Assembly (NCBI GenBank): GCA_937934465.1
Contig: CALGZO010000095.1
Span: 1 to 11,973, forward strand
DNA from: an uncultured Fimbriimonadales bacterium
GTDB taxonomy: Bacteria; Armatimonadota; Fimbriimonadia; Fimbriimonadales; GBS-DC
Reading direction: 5' to 3'
DNA: 11,973 nucleotides
The translations under genes and the position numbers were made by a program. The first letter of the stretch is position 1. Every line of letters begins with the position of its first letter. The notes beneath the pieces were generated by a model. That model was given only the letters and a program-made list of their open reading frames with translations. It was not told the DNA's origin and did not search any database. Shown here piece after piece: positions 1 to 7,287 of the stretch.

Positions 1-1344
1 CCCACTTGGGGGCGCGATTTGCGTCGGAGCCACTTTGCCGACGATGTTGTGGGACCCAACACCCCCGCCGTGCGCTGGTTCAGCCAAGGCGGCGTTTTGG
101 AAGAGCCTGCGATGCCCACGATCGAGAGTCTTTGGGCGCCGCAACACCCCGCTGTCGGCGCGCGCTACACGCGATACACCTTCTACAACACCCTCAACGG
201 GCGCGTCACAGGCTCGTTCGGACCGTTTTGGGGACAACCCTCAACGCCGATCTTCATGAACGCTGCCGTTTACATCGTCGACAATAACTTCAACCCAGTA
301 CAGACCGGATCTTGGCAAGCGCTGATGCTGTCGGGCGGGCAGTACGAGTGCTTGCTGTTCAGCCCGTCGCCTGAATTCGGGTTCCCCAGCGTGTTTTGGA
401 CGATTCGCGGGTTCCCAGCCTATCGCACAAGCTTCGGCGCGTTCACCGACGGCTTTTACATCTACCCCGTCTTCGCCGACAACTTTGGAAATATCATCAT
501 ACTATTCTTGGCATGGTTTGTTGTGGTAGACCCCAACACATTACAGGTACAACGAGTGATTCCTGATTATGGAGGTTTCATTTTCGACCAGATACCCTCC
601 GCAGCGCTAAGTACGGTCTCTGGTTTTGGGAATCGGCTCCTGTTGGGCTTCCACAACGGACTCGTGGTGGCAATCGATACAAACAACTTCGACTACGCTT
701 GGTTTACCACGATTCCTGCCTTAAGCGATAACGGCAACGGTCCTGAGGTTCCATCCGACTCGGTGGATCGCCCGATTGCGATTACTTCCAACGGTCAGAC
801 GGCGATTGTGTGCGGTTCCAATAGCGGGCGCGTCTACGGCGTCGCGAGGCTAAATGGGAGCCGCCAGTGGGAGTACCGCGCCGACCGACCGATTATGGCA
901 GGACCGTCCATCGGACCCGACCCGAACAACGCGAACGAGGACACTGTGTATATCGTGGTGCGCCACTCCAACACGCAGAGCGCGATTCACGCCATTCGCG
1001 CGTCGGATGGGGCGCAAAAATGGGTGCGCCTGCTGCCGAATGTGAGTCGGTGCACACCCACCATCGACGACAACGGCGTGCTGTATATCGGCGACGAGCG
1101 CGGGTTCCTCTACGCAATCAACCCGAACAACACGCCCAAGTGGCAGCTCTATTTAGGCTCGCCTATCCGCACCGCGCCTGTGCTGGCGCTGGACCCGAAT
1201 GTCATACCGAACCCGAATAACCTTGGCGCGCTCTATGTGGCGACCTCCAATCGGTTCCTGTACGCGATTGTGGATAGCTCGACGCTCTCCACGAACATCT
1301 CGCCAGGAACGCTGCCGCGTCAGGGCGGCGCGATTGGACGCTAA
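1..1344 (+). CDS. PQQ-like beta-propeller repeat protein, 5' end missing
   Basis: The frame is open from base 1, reading PTWGRDLRRSHFADD, so the gene starts upstream. The TTG at 19 is only an internal codon. About 447 residues are visible. The C-terminal half has typical PQQ/pyrrolo-quinoline beta-propeller blades: repeated units ending in a glycine-aspartate turn and a tryptophan, such as RLNGSRQWEYRA, IRASDGAQKWVRL, and GFLYAINPNNTPKWQLYL followed by VLYIGDERG- and GALYVATSN-type strands (about 850-1290). The first visible residues look like the WPTWGRD.R start of a first blade, so only a signal peptide and a little more may be missing. Such proteins are usually exported and act as scaffolds or ligand-binding surfaces. 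No catalytic residue or cofactor site can be named. It is followed directly by a terminator hairpin, so it ends its transcript. Bases 481-600 are much AT-richer than the rest. Confidence 0.8.
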   Translation, partial: PTWGRDLRRSHFADDVVGPNTPAVRWFSQGGVLEEPAMPTIESLWAPQHPAVGARYTRYTFYNTLNGRVTGSFGPFWGQPSTPIFMNAAVYIVDNNFNPVQTGSWQALMLSGGQYECLLFSPSPEFGFPSVFWTIRGFPAYRTSFGAFTDGFYIYPVFADNFGNIIILFLAWFVVVDPNTLQVQRVIPDYGGFIFDQIPSAALSTVSGFGNRLLLGFHNGLVVAIDTNNFDYAWFTTIPALSDNGNGPEVPSDSVDRPIAITSNGQTAIVCGSNSGRVYGVARLNGSRQWEYRADRPIMAGPSIGPDPNNANEDTVYIVVRHSNTQSAIHAIRASDGAQKWVRLLPNVSRCTPTIDDNGVLYIGDERGFLYAINPNNTPKWQLYLGSPIRTAPVLALDPNVIPNPNNLGALYVATSNRFLYAIVDSSTLSTNISPGTLPRQGGAIGR

Positions 1345-1346
1345 TC

Positions 1347-1386
1347 GGTGTGGGGCGACCGCCGCCCCACACCCCTTGCAATTTTT
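1347..1386 (+). terminator. Hairpin terminator after the beta-propeller gene
   Basis: A perfect 11-bp inverted repeat (GGTGTGGGGCG at 1347-1357 and CGCCCCACACC at 1363-1373) encloses a 5-base loop, three bases after the TAA stop. A run of T (1382-1386) follows the stem after an 8-base interval. The T run is displaced from the stem base, so termination could be less efficient than at a canonical intrinsic site. The position, between a stop codon and the rho promoter, supports the call. Confidence 0.7.
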
Positions 1387-1402
1387 GCATTTGAGGTATA
1401 AT
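1376..1402 (+). promoter_or_regulatory. Predicted rho promoter
   Basis: A perfect -10 hexamer TATAAT lies at 1397-1402, preceded by GAGG. A plausible -35 TTGCAA lies at 1376-1381, with a short spacer of 15 bases. Transcription would begin near 1409, giving a leader of about 85 bases before the rho ATG. The -35 region is also part of a small inverted repeat (TGCAA-TTT-TTGCA, 1377-1389). This could be an operator or chance in an AT-rich patch. Confidence 0.6.
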
Positions 1403-1493
1403 TCGGACACGACCATCGGAGCAACTTTCCCAACGCTGCGCGTCTACGCGCTTACAACGGGTAGGCACACTCTGAGATTGGACGGTACTTACT

Positions 1494-2903
1494 ATGAGAA
1501 GACGGACACGCACAACTACCTCTGAAGACCTTACGGAGTCGCTGAACGATACGACCCCTGTGCAGACCGCCGCGAACGGCGCAGGCGAGACGCTGGAAGT
1601 GGAGATGCGCCCCAAAGCCACCAAAGAGGCGAGCAAAGACGGCGTCGACTTCAAGCAGCTGTGGCAGCAACCGCTTAGCGACCTCAAGCGTCGCGCCAAA
1701 CGCGCGGGCGTCAGCGACGAAACCGAAGACAAAGCGGAACTGATTTACGCAATCTTGCGCGCGACTGCCCAAGAACCCGGCAGCGAGTACGCATGGGGCG
1801 TGCTGGAAATCCTGCCCGACGGCTGGGGCTTCCTGCGCCGACACCCGAACTTCCAGAGCATCAACGACGATGTGTATGTGTCGCAGTCGCAAATCAAGCG
1901 GTTCGGGCTACGCACGGGCGATTTGGTGTTCGGCGTGGCGCGACCGCCTAAAGAGGGGGAAAAATATTACGGACTGCTGCGCGTGGAAGCCATCAACGGC
2001 GCGCCCGCCGATGAAGTGCGACGCCGTAAAGATTTCGAACAACTCACACCCCTCTATCCCAACCACCGCCTGGTGATGGAAACCAGCCCCGAAAACACCT
2101 CAGGGCGTATCATCGACCTGATTGCGCCTATCGGCAAAGGGCAACGCGCCCTCATCGTCGCACCACCTAAAGCAGGGAAAACCACGCTGTTGAAAAATAT
2201 TGCGAACAGTATCACCACTAACCATCCCGAAGTGGTGCTGCTGGTGCTACTGGTGGACGAACGCCCCGAAGAGGTGACCGACATGCGCCGCTCGGTCAAG
2301 GGACTGGTCATCAGCTCCACCTTCGATGAGCCGCCCGAGAACCACATGCGCGTCGCCGACCTAGTGCTGGAGCGCGCCAAACGGCTCGTGGAGCAGGGCA
2401 AAGATGTGGTGATCCTGCTCGATAGCCTCACCCGCTTCGGACGCGCCTCGAACCTGACCACCAGCCCCAGCGGACGCACCCTGTCGGGCGGTCTGGACCC
2501 CGCCGCGCTCTACCGACCCAAGCGATTCTTCGGCGCGGCGCGCAACATCGAAGAGGGCGGCAGCCTCACCGTCATCGCCACCTGTCTCATCGACACAGGG
2601 TCGCGCATGGACGAGGTCATCTTCGAGGAGTTCAAGGGCACAGGCAACATGGAGCTGGTGCTGTCGCGCGACTTGGCGGAGCGACGCATCTTTCCCGCCA
2701 TCGATGTCAAACGCTCTGGAACCCGCCACGAGGAGTTGTTGTATACTAAAGAGGAACTGATGGCTATCTGGCAACTGCGACGACTGCTGGCAAACCAAGA
2801 GGACCTCGTGGAAGCGGCGGAGCAACTCATTCGGCTGCTCCAACGCACGAAGTCGAACCGCGACTTCCTGATGGAAGTGGTCGCACGCACGCGCACGAGC
2901 TAA
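1494..2903 (+). CDS. rho: Transcription termination factor Rho
   Basis: This is the hexameric RNA-dependent ATPase that ends transcription and separates RNA from RNA polymerase. The 469-residue protein has the full family layout. A poorly conserved basic/polar N-terminus (1-50) is followed by the Rho N-terminal helical domain (about 52-92). Next is a cold-shock-type RNA-binding domain (about 97-170) with DGWGFLRR at 109-116, close to the RNP1-like motif. The RecA-type ATPase core has Walker A APPKAGKT (223-230), the DERPEE catalytic-glutamate motif (255-260), Walker B VVILLD (305-310), GGLDPAALYRPKRFFGAAR (332-350) and RSGTR (407-411), which carries the expected arginine finger. It is slightly longer than E. 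coli Rho (419 aa) because of the N-terminal extension. ATG 1494 is the only start available, since an in-frame TGA lies at 1473-1475. There is no strong Shine-Dalgarno. It is the first gene after the predicted promoter and is tightly linked to the next gene. Confidence 0.97.
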   Translation: MRRRTRTTTSEDLTESLNDTTPVQTAANGAGETLEVEMRPKATKEASKDGVDFKQLWQQPLSDLKRRAKRAGVSDETEDKAELIYAILRATAQEPGSEYAWGVLEILPDGWGFLRRHPNFQSINDDVYVSQSQIKRFGLRTGDLVFGVARPPKEGEKYYGLLRVEAINGAPADEVRRRKDFEQLTPLYPNHRLVMETSPENTSGRIIDLIAPIGKGQRALIVAPPKAGKTTLLKNIANSITTNHPEVVLLVLLVDERPEEVTDMRRSVKGLVISSTFDEPPENHMRVADLVLERAKRLVEQGKDVVILLDSLTRFGRASNLTTSPSGRTLSGGLDPAALYRPKRFFGAARNIEEGGSLTVIATCLIDTGSRMDEVIFEEFKGTGNMELVLSRDLAERRIFPAIDVKRSGTRHEELLYTKEELMAIWQLRRLLANQEDLVEAAEQLIRLLQRTKSNRDFLMEVVARTRTS

Positions 2904-2908
2904 GGAGG
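2903..2908 (+). promoter_or_regulatory. Strong ribosome-binding site overlapping the rho stop
   Basis: AGGAGG starts on the last base of the rho TAA (2901-2903) and lies 5 bases before ATG 2914. It fixes the start of the nuclease gene and implies that ribosomes finishing rho sit on or next to this site, so the two genes are likely translationally coupled. Confidence 0.75.
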
Positions 2909-2913
2909 CGACT

Positions 2914-3519
2914 ATGGAACGCAGACGACGCTACGACGAAGAACCCGACGACGAGTTCGAGAACCTCTTCGAAGAACTCTTCGAGGAAGATGCCTTCGAG
3001 GAGGAGGCAGACGCCGACGACATCGAGGCGCAGTTGCAGAGACTGTTTGGGGGCGAGGTCGCCAACGAACTGGATGAGCGACCGCCGCGTTTTGACAAGG
3101 GGCGCGAACTCGAAGTGCGCGTGATGGGCGTCTACGAGCGTATCGAGTACGGTCAGCCGCGCGCCCTGCTCGTACAACTGCGCGATAACTACGGGCGCGT
3201 CGTGCCGATTGTCATCGGACCTTTCGAAGCGCACGCGATTGTCGCCGCGCTCAACGACGATGCGCCCGCGCGCCCAATGACGCACGACCTCATCCGCAAT
3301 ATCCTCACACGACTCGGCGTCAGCATCGACCGAATCCTCATCGACGACCTGTGGCAAGGCACTTTCTACGCCAAAATCTACCTGTTGCACGGCGACGAGG
3401 AGATCGAAATCGACTCGCGCCCCAGCGACGCGATTGCACTTGCGTTGCGTTTCCGTGCGCCCATCTATATGGCGGAGAGCGTGCTGGAAGCGGAGGGGCA
3501 GCCAGAGGACTATAGTTAA
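2914..3519 (+). CDS. DUF151 bifunctional nuclease family protein with acidic N-terminus
   Basis: The 201-residue protein has a complete DUF151/BFN domain at about 64-192. Its signatures are VVPIVIGPFEAHAI (97-109), RPMTHDLIRNIL (120-131), RILIDDLWQGTFYAKI (140-155) and EIDSRPSDAIALALR (165-179), then APIYMAESVLE. Plant and some bacterial members have been reported to degrade RNA and DNA, but most bacterial members have no tested substrate. The N-terminus is unusual: four arginines, then a strongly acidic segment in which 19 of residues 8-39 are Asp or Glu, followed by a proline-containing linker to residue 63. Compact family members lack such an extension. The start is fixed by AGGAGG 5 bases upstream of the ATG. 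It lies 10 bases after rho, which points to joint expression and perhaps a link to RNA metabolism, but that is inference. Confidence 0.9.
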   Translation: MERRRRYDEEPDDEFENLFEELFEEDAFEEEADADDIEAQLQRLFGGEVANELDERPPRFDKGRELEVRVMGVYERIEYGQPRALLVQLRDNYGRVVPIVIGPFEAHAIVAALNDDAPARPMTHDLIRNILTRLGVSIDRILIDDLWQGTFYAKIYLLHGDEEIEIDSRPSDAIALALRFRAPIYMAESVLEAEGQPEDYS

Positions 3520-3542
3520 CATAATCCCACTTATCGGACTCT

Positions 3543-4202
3543 ATGCGCGCCCTGTGGAACCGAATCGTTTTCCATCTCGCCTACGCCTTCTTCAAAGGCT
3601 TCTTCGCGATAACTTTTCGGTTCCCGCTGTTTGTCTGGCTGCGAATTGAAGGGCGCAATCGCATCCCGCAGCGCGGCGGGCTGATTGTCGTCTCGAACCA
3701 CCTCTCGCTCGCCGACCCGCCAATCCTATGGTACGCCGCGCCGCGCCACCTGTGCTTCATGGGACGCGCCGACATCCTCAGCGTCCCCGTCGTCGGCGCG
3801 ATTGCCCGTCTGGCGAAGATGGTTCCTGTCAAACAGCGCACAGCAGACCGCAACGCCATCAAGTTAGCCATCGAGACCGTGCAACGCGGCGAGGCGTTAG
3901 CCGTCTTCCCCGAAGGCGAACTCTCCGAGACGCGCGACCTGCAACCGTTCCTGCCCGGCGTGCTGCTCATCCTGCGTCAGACGCGCGCTCCCGTGCTGCC
4001 AGTGGGACTAATAGGTACAGACAAAATCCTGCCGTATGGCAAATTGGTTCCCAAGCCTGCTTTTGGCGTCGTGCGTGTGCGCTTTGGCGAGCCAATCCCC
4101 GCCGAACAGATTCTCAGCCTCCCCTGCTCCGAAGCGCAGCTGGCGTTTCTTGAAGAGCAAGTAGCGCGCCTGTCGGGACAGAGGCGATGCGCCAAGGGTT
4201 GA
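3543..4202 (+). CDS. PlsC-type 1-acyl-glycerol-3-phosphate acyltransferase
   Basis: The 219-residue protein belongs to the lysophospholipid acyltransferase family, which moves an acyl chain from acyl-ACP or acyl-CoA to lysophosphatidic acid in membrane phospholipid synthesis. The catalytic NHxxxxD motif is NHLSLAD (His53, Asp58). The glycerophosphate-binding block is FPEGELSE (122-129), where many members have FPEGTRS. The PVLPVGLIGTD strand (150-160) is the fourth conserved block. A hydrophobic segment (about 9-34) just before the domain would anchor it to the inner membrane. ATG 3543 is 23 bases after the nuclease stop and has no clear Shine-Dalgarno. It is probably in the same operon. The exact acceptor cannot be read from the sequence, so the symbol plsC is not assigned. 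Confidence 0.9.
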   Translation: MRALWNRIVFHLAYAFFKGFFAITFRFPLFVWLRIEGRNRIPQRGGLIVVSNHLSLADPPILWYAAPRHLCFMGRADILSVPVVGAIARLAKMVPVKQRTADRNAIKLAIETVQRGEALAVFPEGELSETRDLQPFLPGVLLILRQTRAPVLPVGLIGTDKILPYGKLVPKPAFGVVRVRFGEPIPAEQILSLPCSEAQLAFLEEQVARLSGQRRCAKG

Positions 4203-4221
4203 AAAGAGGTAAATTACCCCT

Positions 4222-5028
4222 ATGAGCGTCGCGAACCCGTTTCCGGGCATGAACCCCTATCTGGAAGACCCTGCGCTGTGGGGCGATGTGCATCACACCC
4301 TGATCAGCGTTCTGCGCCGCCAGCTCAATCGCGTTTTGCCCGAGGGCTATGCAGCGCTCATCCAGGAGCGCGTCTATGTGGAGCGGGACGGCGTTCGCCA
4401 AGGCTACCTACCCGATGTGGCAGTGAGTACCCGTCGGGGGCAACCCCATCCCTCCTCTGGCGGCGCTGCCATCGCCGACGCGCCTGTGCATATCGAAATC
4501 CTTGCAGAGCCGTTACGGGAGCCATTCATCGAAATCTATTCCGTACGCCACAAGGGGCGTCAACTTGTGAGCGTCATCGAAATACTTAGCCCCACGAACA
4601 AGACGCCCAACTCTACAGGGCGTCGTCTCTACCTGCGCAAACAGCGCGACCTGTTGCGCAGCCAGACTCACCTAATAGAGGTTGACCTACTGCATGCAGG
4701 GACGCACACGGCGTTCCCGCCCGCGGAGATGTTGCGTCGGGTGCGTCCCTCGTGGGACTATCTGGTCTGTCTACACCGTGCAGGCTGGGGCGGCGCGGAA
4801 GCCGATGTGTGGTTCATCGACCTGCCGCAACCTCTGCCGCGAATCGCCATTCCCCTGCTCCCTTCCGATCCCGATGTCGAGGTACACTTACAAGCAGCGC
4901 TGGACGAGACCTACCTGGAGGGTCAGTATCATCAAGTTATAGATTACACGGCTGAGTGCCCTGCTCCCCTGCCCTCTGCCGCGCGCGAGTGGGTCTCCGA
5001 TTGCCTGCGCAAGCGCGGGCGGCGATAG
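4222..5028 (+). CDS. DUF4058 family protein
   Basis: The 268-residue protein matches the DUF4058 family, whose function is not established. Family marks are NPFPGMNPYLEDPALWGDVHH at the start (residues 5-25), ERVYVE (49-54), PDVAVS (64-69), VIEILSPTNK (118-127), GRRLYLRKQRDLL (133-145), THLIEVDLL (149-157) and a C-terminal PSDPDVEVHLQAALDETY block (214-231). The PD...E.lSP..K...Y..K arrangement resembles the core of PD-(D/E)XK nuclease-like families such as Uma2; this is my inference. There is no signal peptide or membrane segment. The start at 4222 has AGAGG at 4205-4209, a somewhat long spacing of 12 bases, within a GGTAAATTACC palindrome. It sits 19 bases after the acyltransferase gene and 28 bases before tgt, so it is probably co-transcribed, but the context does not reveal its role. 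Confidence 0.88.
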   Translation: MSVANPFPGMNPYLEDPALWGDVHHTLISVLRRQLNRVLPEGYAALIQERVYVERDGVRQGYLPDVAVSTRRGQPHPSSGGAAIADAPVHIEILAEPLREPFIEIYSVRHKGRQLVSVIEILSPTNKTPNSTGRRLYLRKQRDLLRSQTHLIEVDLLHAGTHTAFPPAEMLRRVRPSWDYLVCLHRAGWGGAEADVWFIDLPQPLPRIAIPLLPSDPDVEVHLQAALDETYLEGQYHQVIDYTAECPAPLPSAAREWVSDCLRKRGRR

Positions 5029-5056
5029 TTTGGCGCACCCTCGTGATTCGGAGCTG

Positions 5057-6130
5057 ATGATACGGTTTGAAATCCTGCAGCGGTCTCGTATTTCGCACGC
5101 GCGTCTGGGGCGGTTGCACACGCCACACGGCGTGGTGGAGACGCCCGCGTTTATGCCCGTCGGCACGCAGGCGAGCGTGAAGACCCTCAGCCAAGATGAA
5201 CTGGAGCAACTGGGCTACAGGCTCATCTTGGGCAACACCTACCACCTCTATCTGCGCCCTGGCGACGAGTGCATCGCGCGGCTGGGCGGCTTGCATCGCT
5301 TTATGAGCTGGTCGGGCGCGCTTTTGACCGACAGCGGCGGCTTCCAAGTGTTCAGCCTCGCGGGACTACGCCAAATAGACGACGACGGCGCAACCTTCCG
5401 CTCCCATATCGACGGCTCGGAACATCGCCTCACGCCCGAACGCTCCATCGAGATTCAGCGGAACTTGGGCAGCGACATCATCATGGCGTTCGACGAGTGC
5501 CCCCCCTACCCTGCCCCCTATGACGAGGTCGCACGGGCGACCGAGCGCACTTTCCAGTGGGCGACGCGCTGCAAGCAAGCGTGGCTCGCCCAGCCCAACA
5601 AGCAGTCGCTGTTCGGCATTGTGCAGGGGGGCGTGTATGAGAACCTGCGCCTGATAAGTTTGGAGCAAATTACCGCGCTGGAGTTGCCCGGCTACGCGAT
5701 TGGCGGCGTATCGGTGGGCGAACCTGTGGAGGCGATGCGCCAAGTGGTATCGTTTGTGGCGCCGCGCCTGCCTGCCGACAAGCCACGCTATCTGATGGGG
5801 GTCGGCACGCCCGAAGACATCCTGCACGCTGTGCAGCACGGCGTGGATATGTTCGACTGCGTGCTGCCCACACGCATAGCGCGACACGGCGCGGTCTTCA
5901 CCACGCGCGGCAGGCTCAACCTGCGCAACGCCCAGTATCGGGAACGCCAAGAGCCGATAGACCCCGACTGCGACTGCTGGGTGTGCCAACGCTACACGCT
6001 CGCCTACATCCATCACCTGTTCCGCGCAGGCGAGATGCTGGGACTGCGCCTGGCGACCTATCACAACCTCGCTCACTACGCCCGCTGGATGGCGCGTATC
6101 CGTGAGGATATACGCAACGGCATAATCTAA
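5057..6130 (+). CDS. tgt: Queuine/preQ1 tRNA-guanine transglycosylase
   Basis: The enzyme exchanges G34 in GUN anticodons (Tyr, His, Asn, Asp tRNAs) for the queuosine precursor preQ1, or queuine if salvaged. I chose ATG 5057, which gives 357 residues starting MIRFEILQRSR, as family members do, with GGAG 4 bases upstream. The frame can be opened at TTG 5030 but those nine codons look non-coding. Residue numbers count from this ATG. The substrate block DSGGFQVFSL starts at Asp92 (general acid/base), GGVSVGEP lies at 216-223, and MFDCVLPTR carries the nucleophile Asp267. The zinc site is Cys305, Cys307, Cys310 and His336 (CDCWVC, then a distant H). All key residues are present and the length is normal. 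No other queuosine genes are in the window. The next gene begins 11 bases later. Confidence 0.96.
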   Translation: MIRFEILQRSRISHARLGRLHTPHGVVETPAFMPVGTQASVKTLSQDELEQLGYRLILGNTYHLYLRPGDECIARLGGLHRFMSWSGALLTDSGGFQVFSLAGLRQIDDDGATFRSHIDGSEHRLTPERSIEIQRNLGSDIIMAFDECPPYPAPYDEVARATERTFQWATRCKQAWLAQPNKQSLFGIVQGGVYENLRLISLEQITALELPGYAIGGVSVGEPVEAMRQVVSFVAPRLPADKPRYLMGVGTPEDILHAVQHGVDMFDCVLPTRIARHGAVFTTRGRLNLRNAQYRERQEPIDPDCDCWVCQRYTLAYIHHLFRAGEMLGLRLATYHNLAHYARWMARIREDIRNGII

Positions 6131-6141
6131 CGAGGTATACT

Positions 6142-7287
6142 ATGCGCAGCAAGGAGGACGATTCGACATTGCAAGTCAGGATGGCGGATTTAGGTAGCCA
6201 GTATCGCCGCATACGCGCGGAGTTGGAACCCACTCTGCTGGAGGTGTTGGCGAGCGGACGATACATTCTGGGCGAGCATGTGCAAGCCTTAGAGACCGAA
6301 GTGGCGCAGGCGTGCAACGCGCGTTATGCAATCGGCGTGAGTTCGGGCACGGACGCCCTCAAACTCGCCTTGCGCGCCGTCGGCGTGCAACCCGGCGATG
6401 AGGTGATTACCACGCCCTTCACCTTCGTCTCCACGACGGAGGTGATTGTGCAGCTCGGCGCGACGCCCGTGTTCGTGGATATCGACCCCGAAACCTACAA
6501 CATCGACCCTCAGTGCGTGGAGTCGGCAATCACCCCTCGCACGCGCGCGATTTTGCCCGTGAGCCTGTATGGGCAGTCCGCCGAGATGCGCGCCCTGCGC
6601 ACGATTGCCGATCGGCACGGGCTGTGGCTGATTGAGGACGCGGCGCAGGCAATCGGCGCACGCCACTACGAGGAGCCTATCGGCGCGTTCGCCCACGCCG
6701 CCACGCTGAGCTTCTTCCCCACCAAGAACATCGGCGCAGCCGGCGACGCAGGCATGGTCATCACCAACGATGAGCAGATTGCCTACAAAGTGCGTAGCCT
6801 GCGCGTGCATGGCATGAACGGCGGCTACTACTACGAAGACATCGGCTACACCGCGCGATTGGACGAGCTGCAAGCTGTGATCCTGCGGGCGAAGATGCGT
6901 CATCTGAGCGAGTGGACGGAGCGACGGCGGTATCACGCAACGCTCTACCGTACCCTGCTCGCCGACGCGCCCCTGCAACTGCCCGTCGTGCGCCCCTACA
7001 ACTATCATGTGTATCACCAGTTCACCGTGCGCACGCCGCAGCGCGACGCTCTGCGCGATTATCTGCGTCAGCGCGGCGTGGAGAGCGCAGTCTACTATCC
7101 CCTGCCCCTCCACCTGCAGCCTGCCTATCAGTTTCTGGGCTACTGCGCGGGCGACCTACCCCACGCCGAGCGCGCCGCGCAGGAGGTGCTCTCGCTGCCC
7201 GTGCATTCCGAACTCACCGAAGACCAAATCGCGCTGGTCGCGCACAGCGTGCTGGAGTTCGTTCAACAGGAGGTGGCTGTCGTATGA
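6142..7287 (+). CDS. DegT/DnrJ/EryC1/StrS-family sugar aminotransferase
   Basis: This is a PLP-dependent aminotransferase that adds an amino group to a keto-sugar nucleotide for polysaccharide or glycan building blocks. It has 381 residues. The PLP lysine is Lys195 in SFFPTKNIGAAGDAG. EDAAQA (165-170) gives the ring-contacting Asp166. SSGTDAL (67-73) binds phosphate, and TPFTFVST (91-98), DIDPETYNID (113-122) and IGYTARLDELQA (234-245) are typical. The sequence looks closest to the WbpE-like 3-aminouronate branch, but the substrate is not fixed by motif reading. ATG 6142 has GAGG 6 bases upstream. A start at TTG 6169 (AAGGAGG at 6151-6157) would give MQVRMADLGSQY, nearer to most family N-termini, so the first nine codons are uncertain. 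Its stop overlaps the next gene by ATGA. Confidence 0.93.
   Translation: MRSKEDDSTLQVRMADLGSQYRRIRAELEPTLLEVLASGRYILGEHVQALETEVAQACNARYAIGVSSGTDALKLALRAVGVQPGDEVITTPFTFVSTTEVIVQLGATPVFVDIDPETYNIDPQCVESAITPRTRAILPVSLYGQSAEMRALRTIADRHGLWLIEDAAQAIGARHYEEPIGAFAHAATLSFFPTKNIGAAGDAGMVITNDEQIAYKVRSLRVHGMNGGYYYEDIGYTARLDELQAVILRAKMRHLSEWTERRRYHATLYRTLLADAPLQLPVVRPYNYHVYHQFTVRTPQRDALRDYLRQRGVESAVYYPLPLHLQPAYQFLGYCAGDLPHAERAAQEVLSLPVHSELTEDQIALVAHSVLEFVQQEVAVV

Noticed and set aside
2827..3522. 231-codon minus-strand open frame opposite the nuclease gene
   Set aside because: The sense strand encodes a full DUF151 domain with a perfect Shine-Dalgarno; the antisense product is Val/Asp/Arg-biased and unrecognisable.
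5030..5056. TTG 5030 as the tgt start
   Set aside because: It would add nine residues not seen in the family, lies only one base after the DUF4058 stop, and has no ribosome-binding site; ATG 5057 has GGAG just upstream.
5366..6076. 236-codon minus-strand open frame opposite tgt
   Set aside because: Antisense shadow of tgt; no recognisable domain or ribosome-binding site.
6912..7283. Longer open frame upstream of the nucleotidyltransferase
   Set aside because: It lies wholly inside the aminotransferase in another frame and encodes an Arg/Ala/Pro-rich sequence without family similarity. The true start MKAMILAAG has a strong Shine-Dalgarno at 7268-7274.
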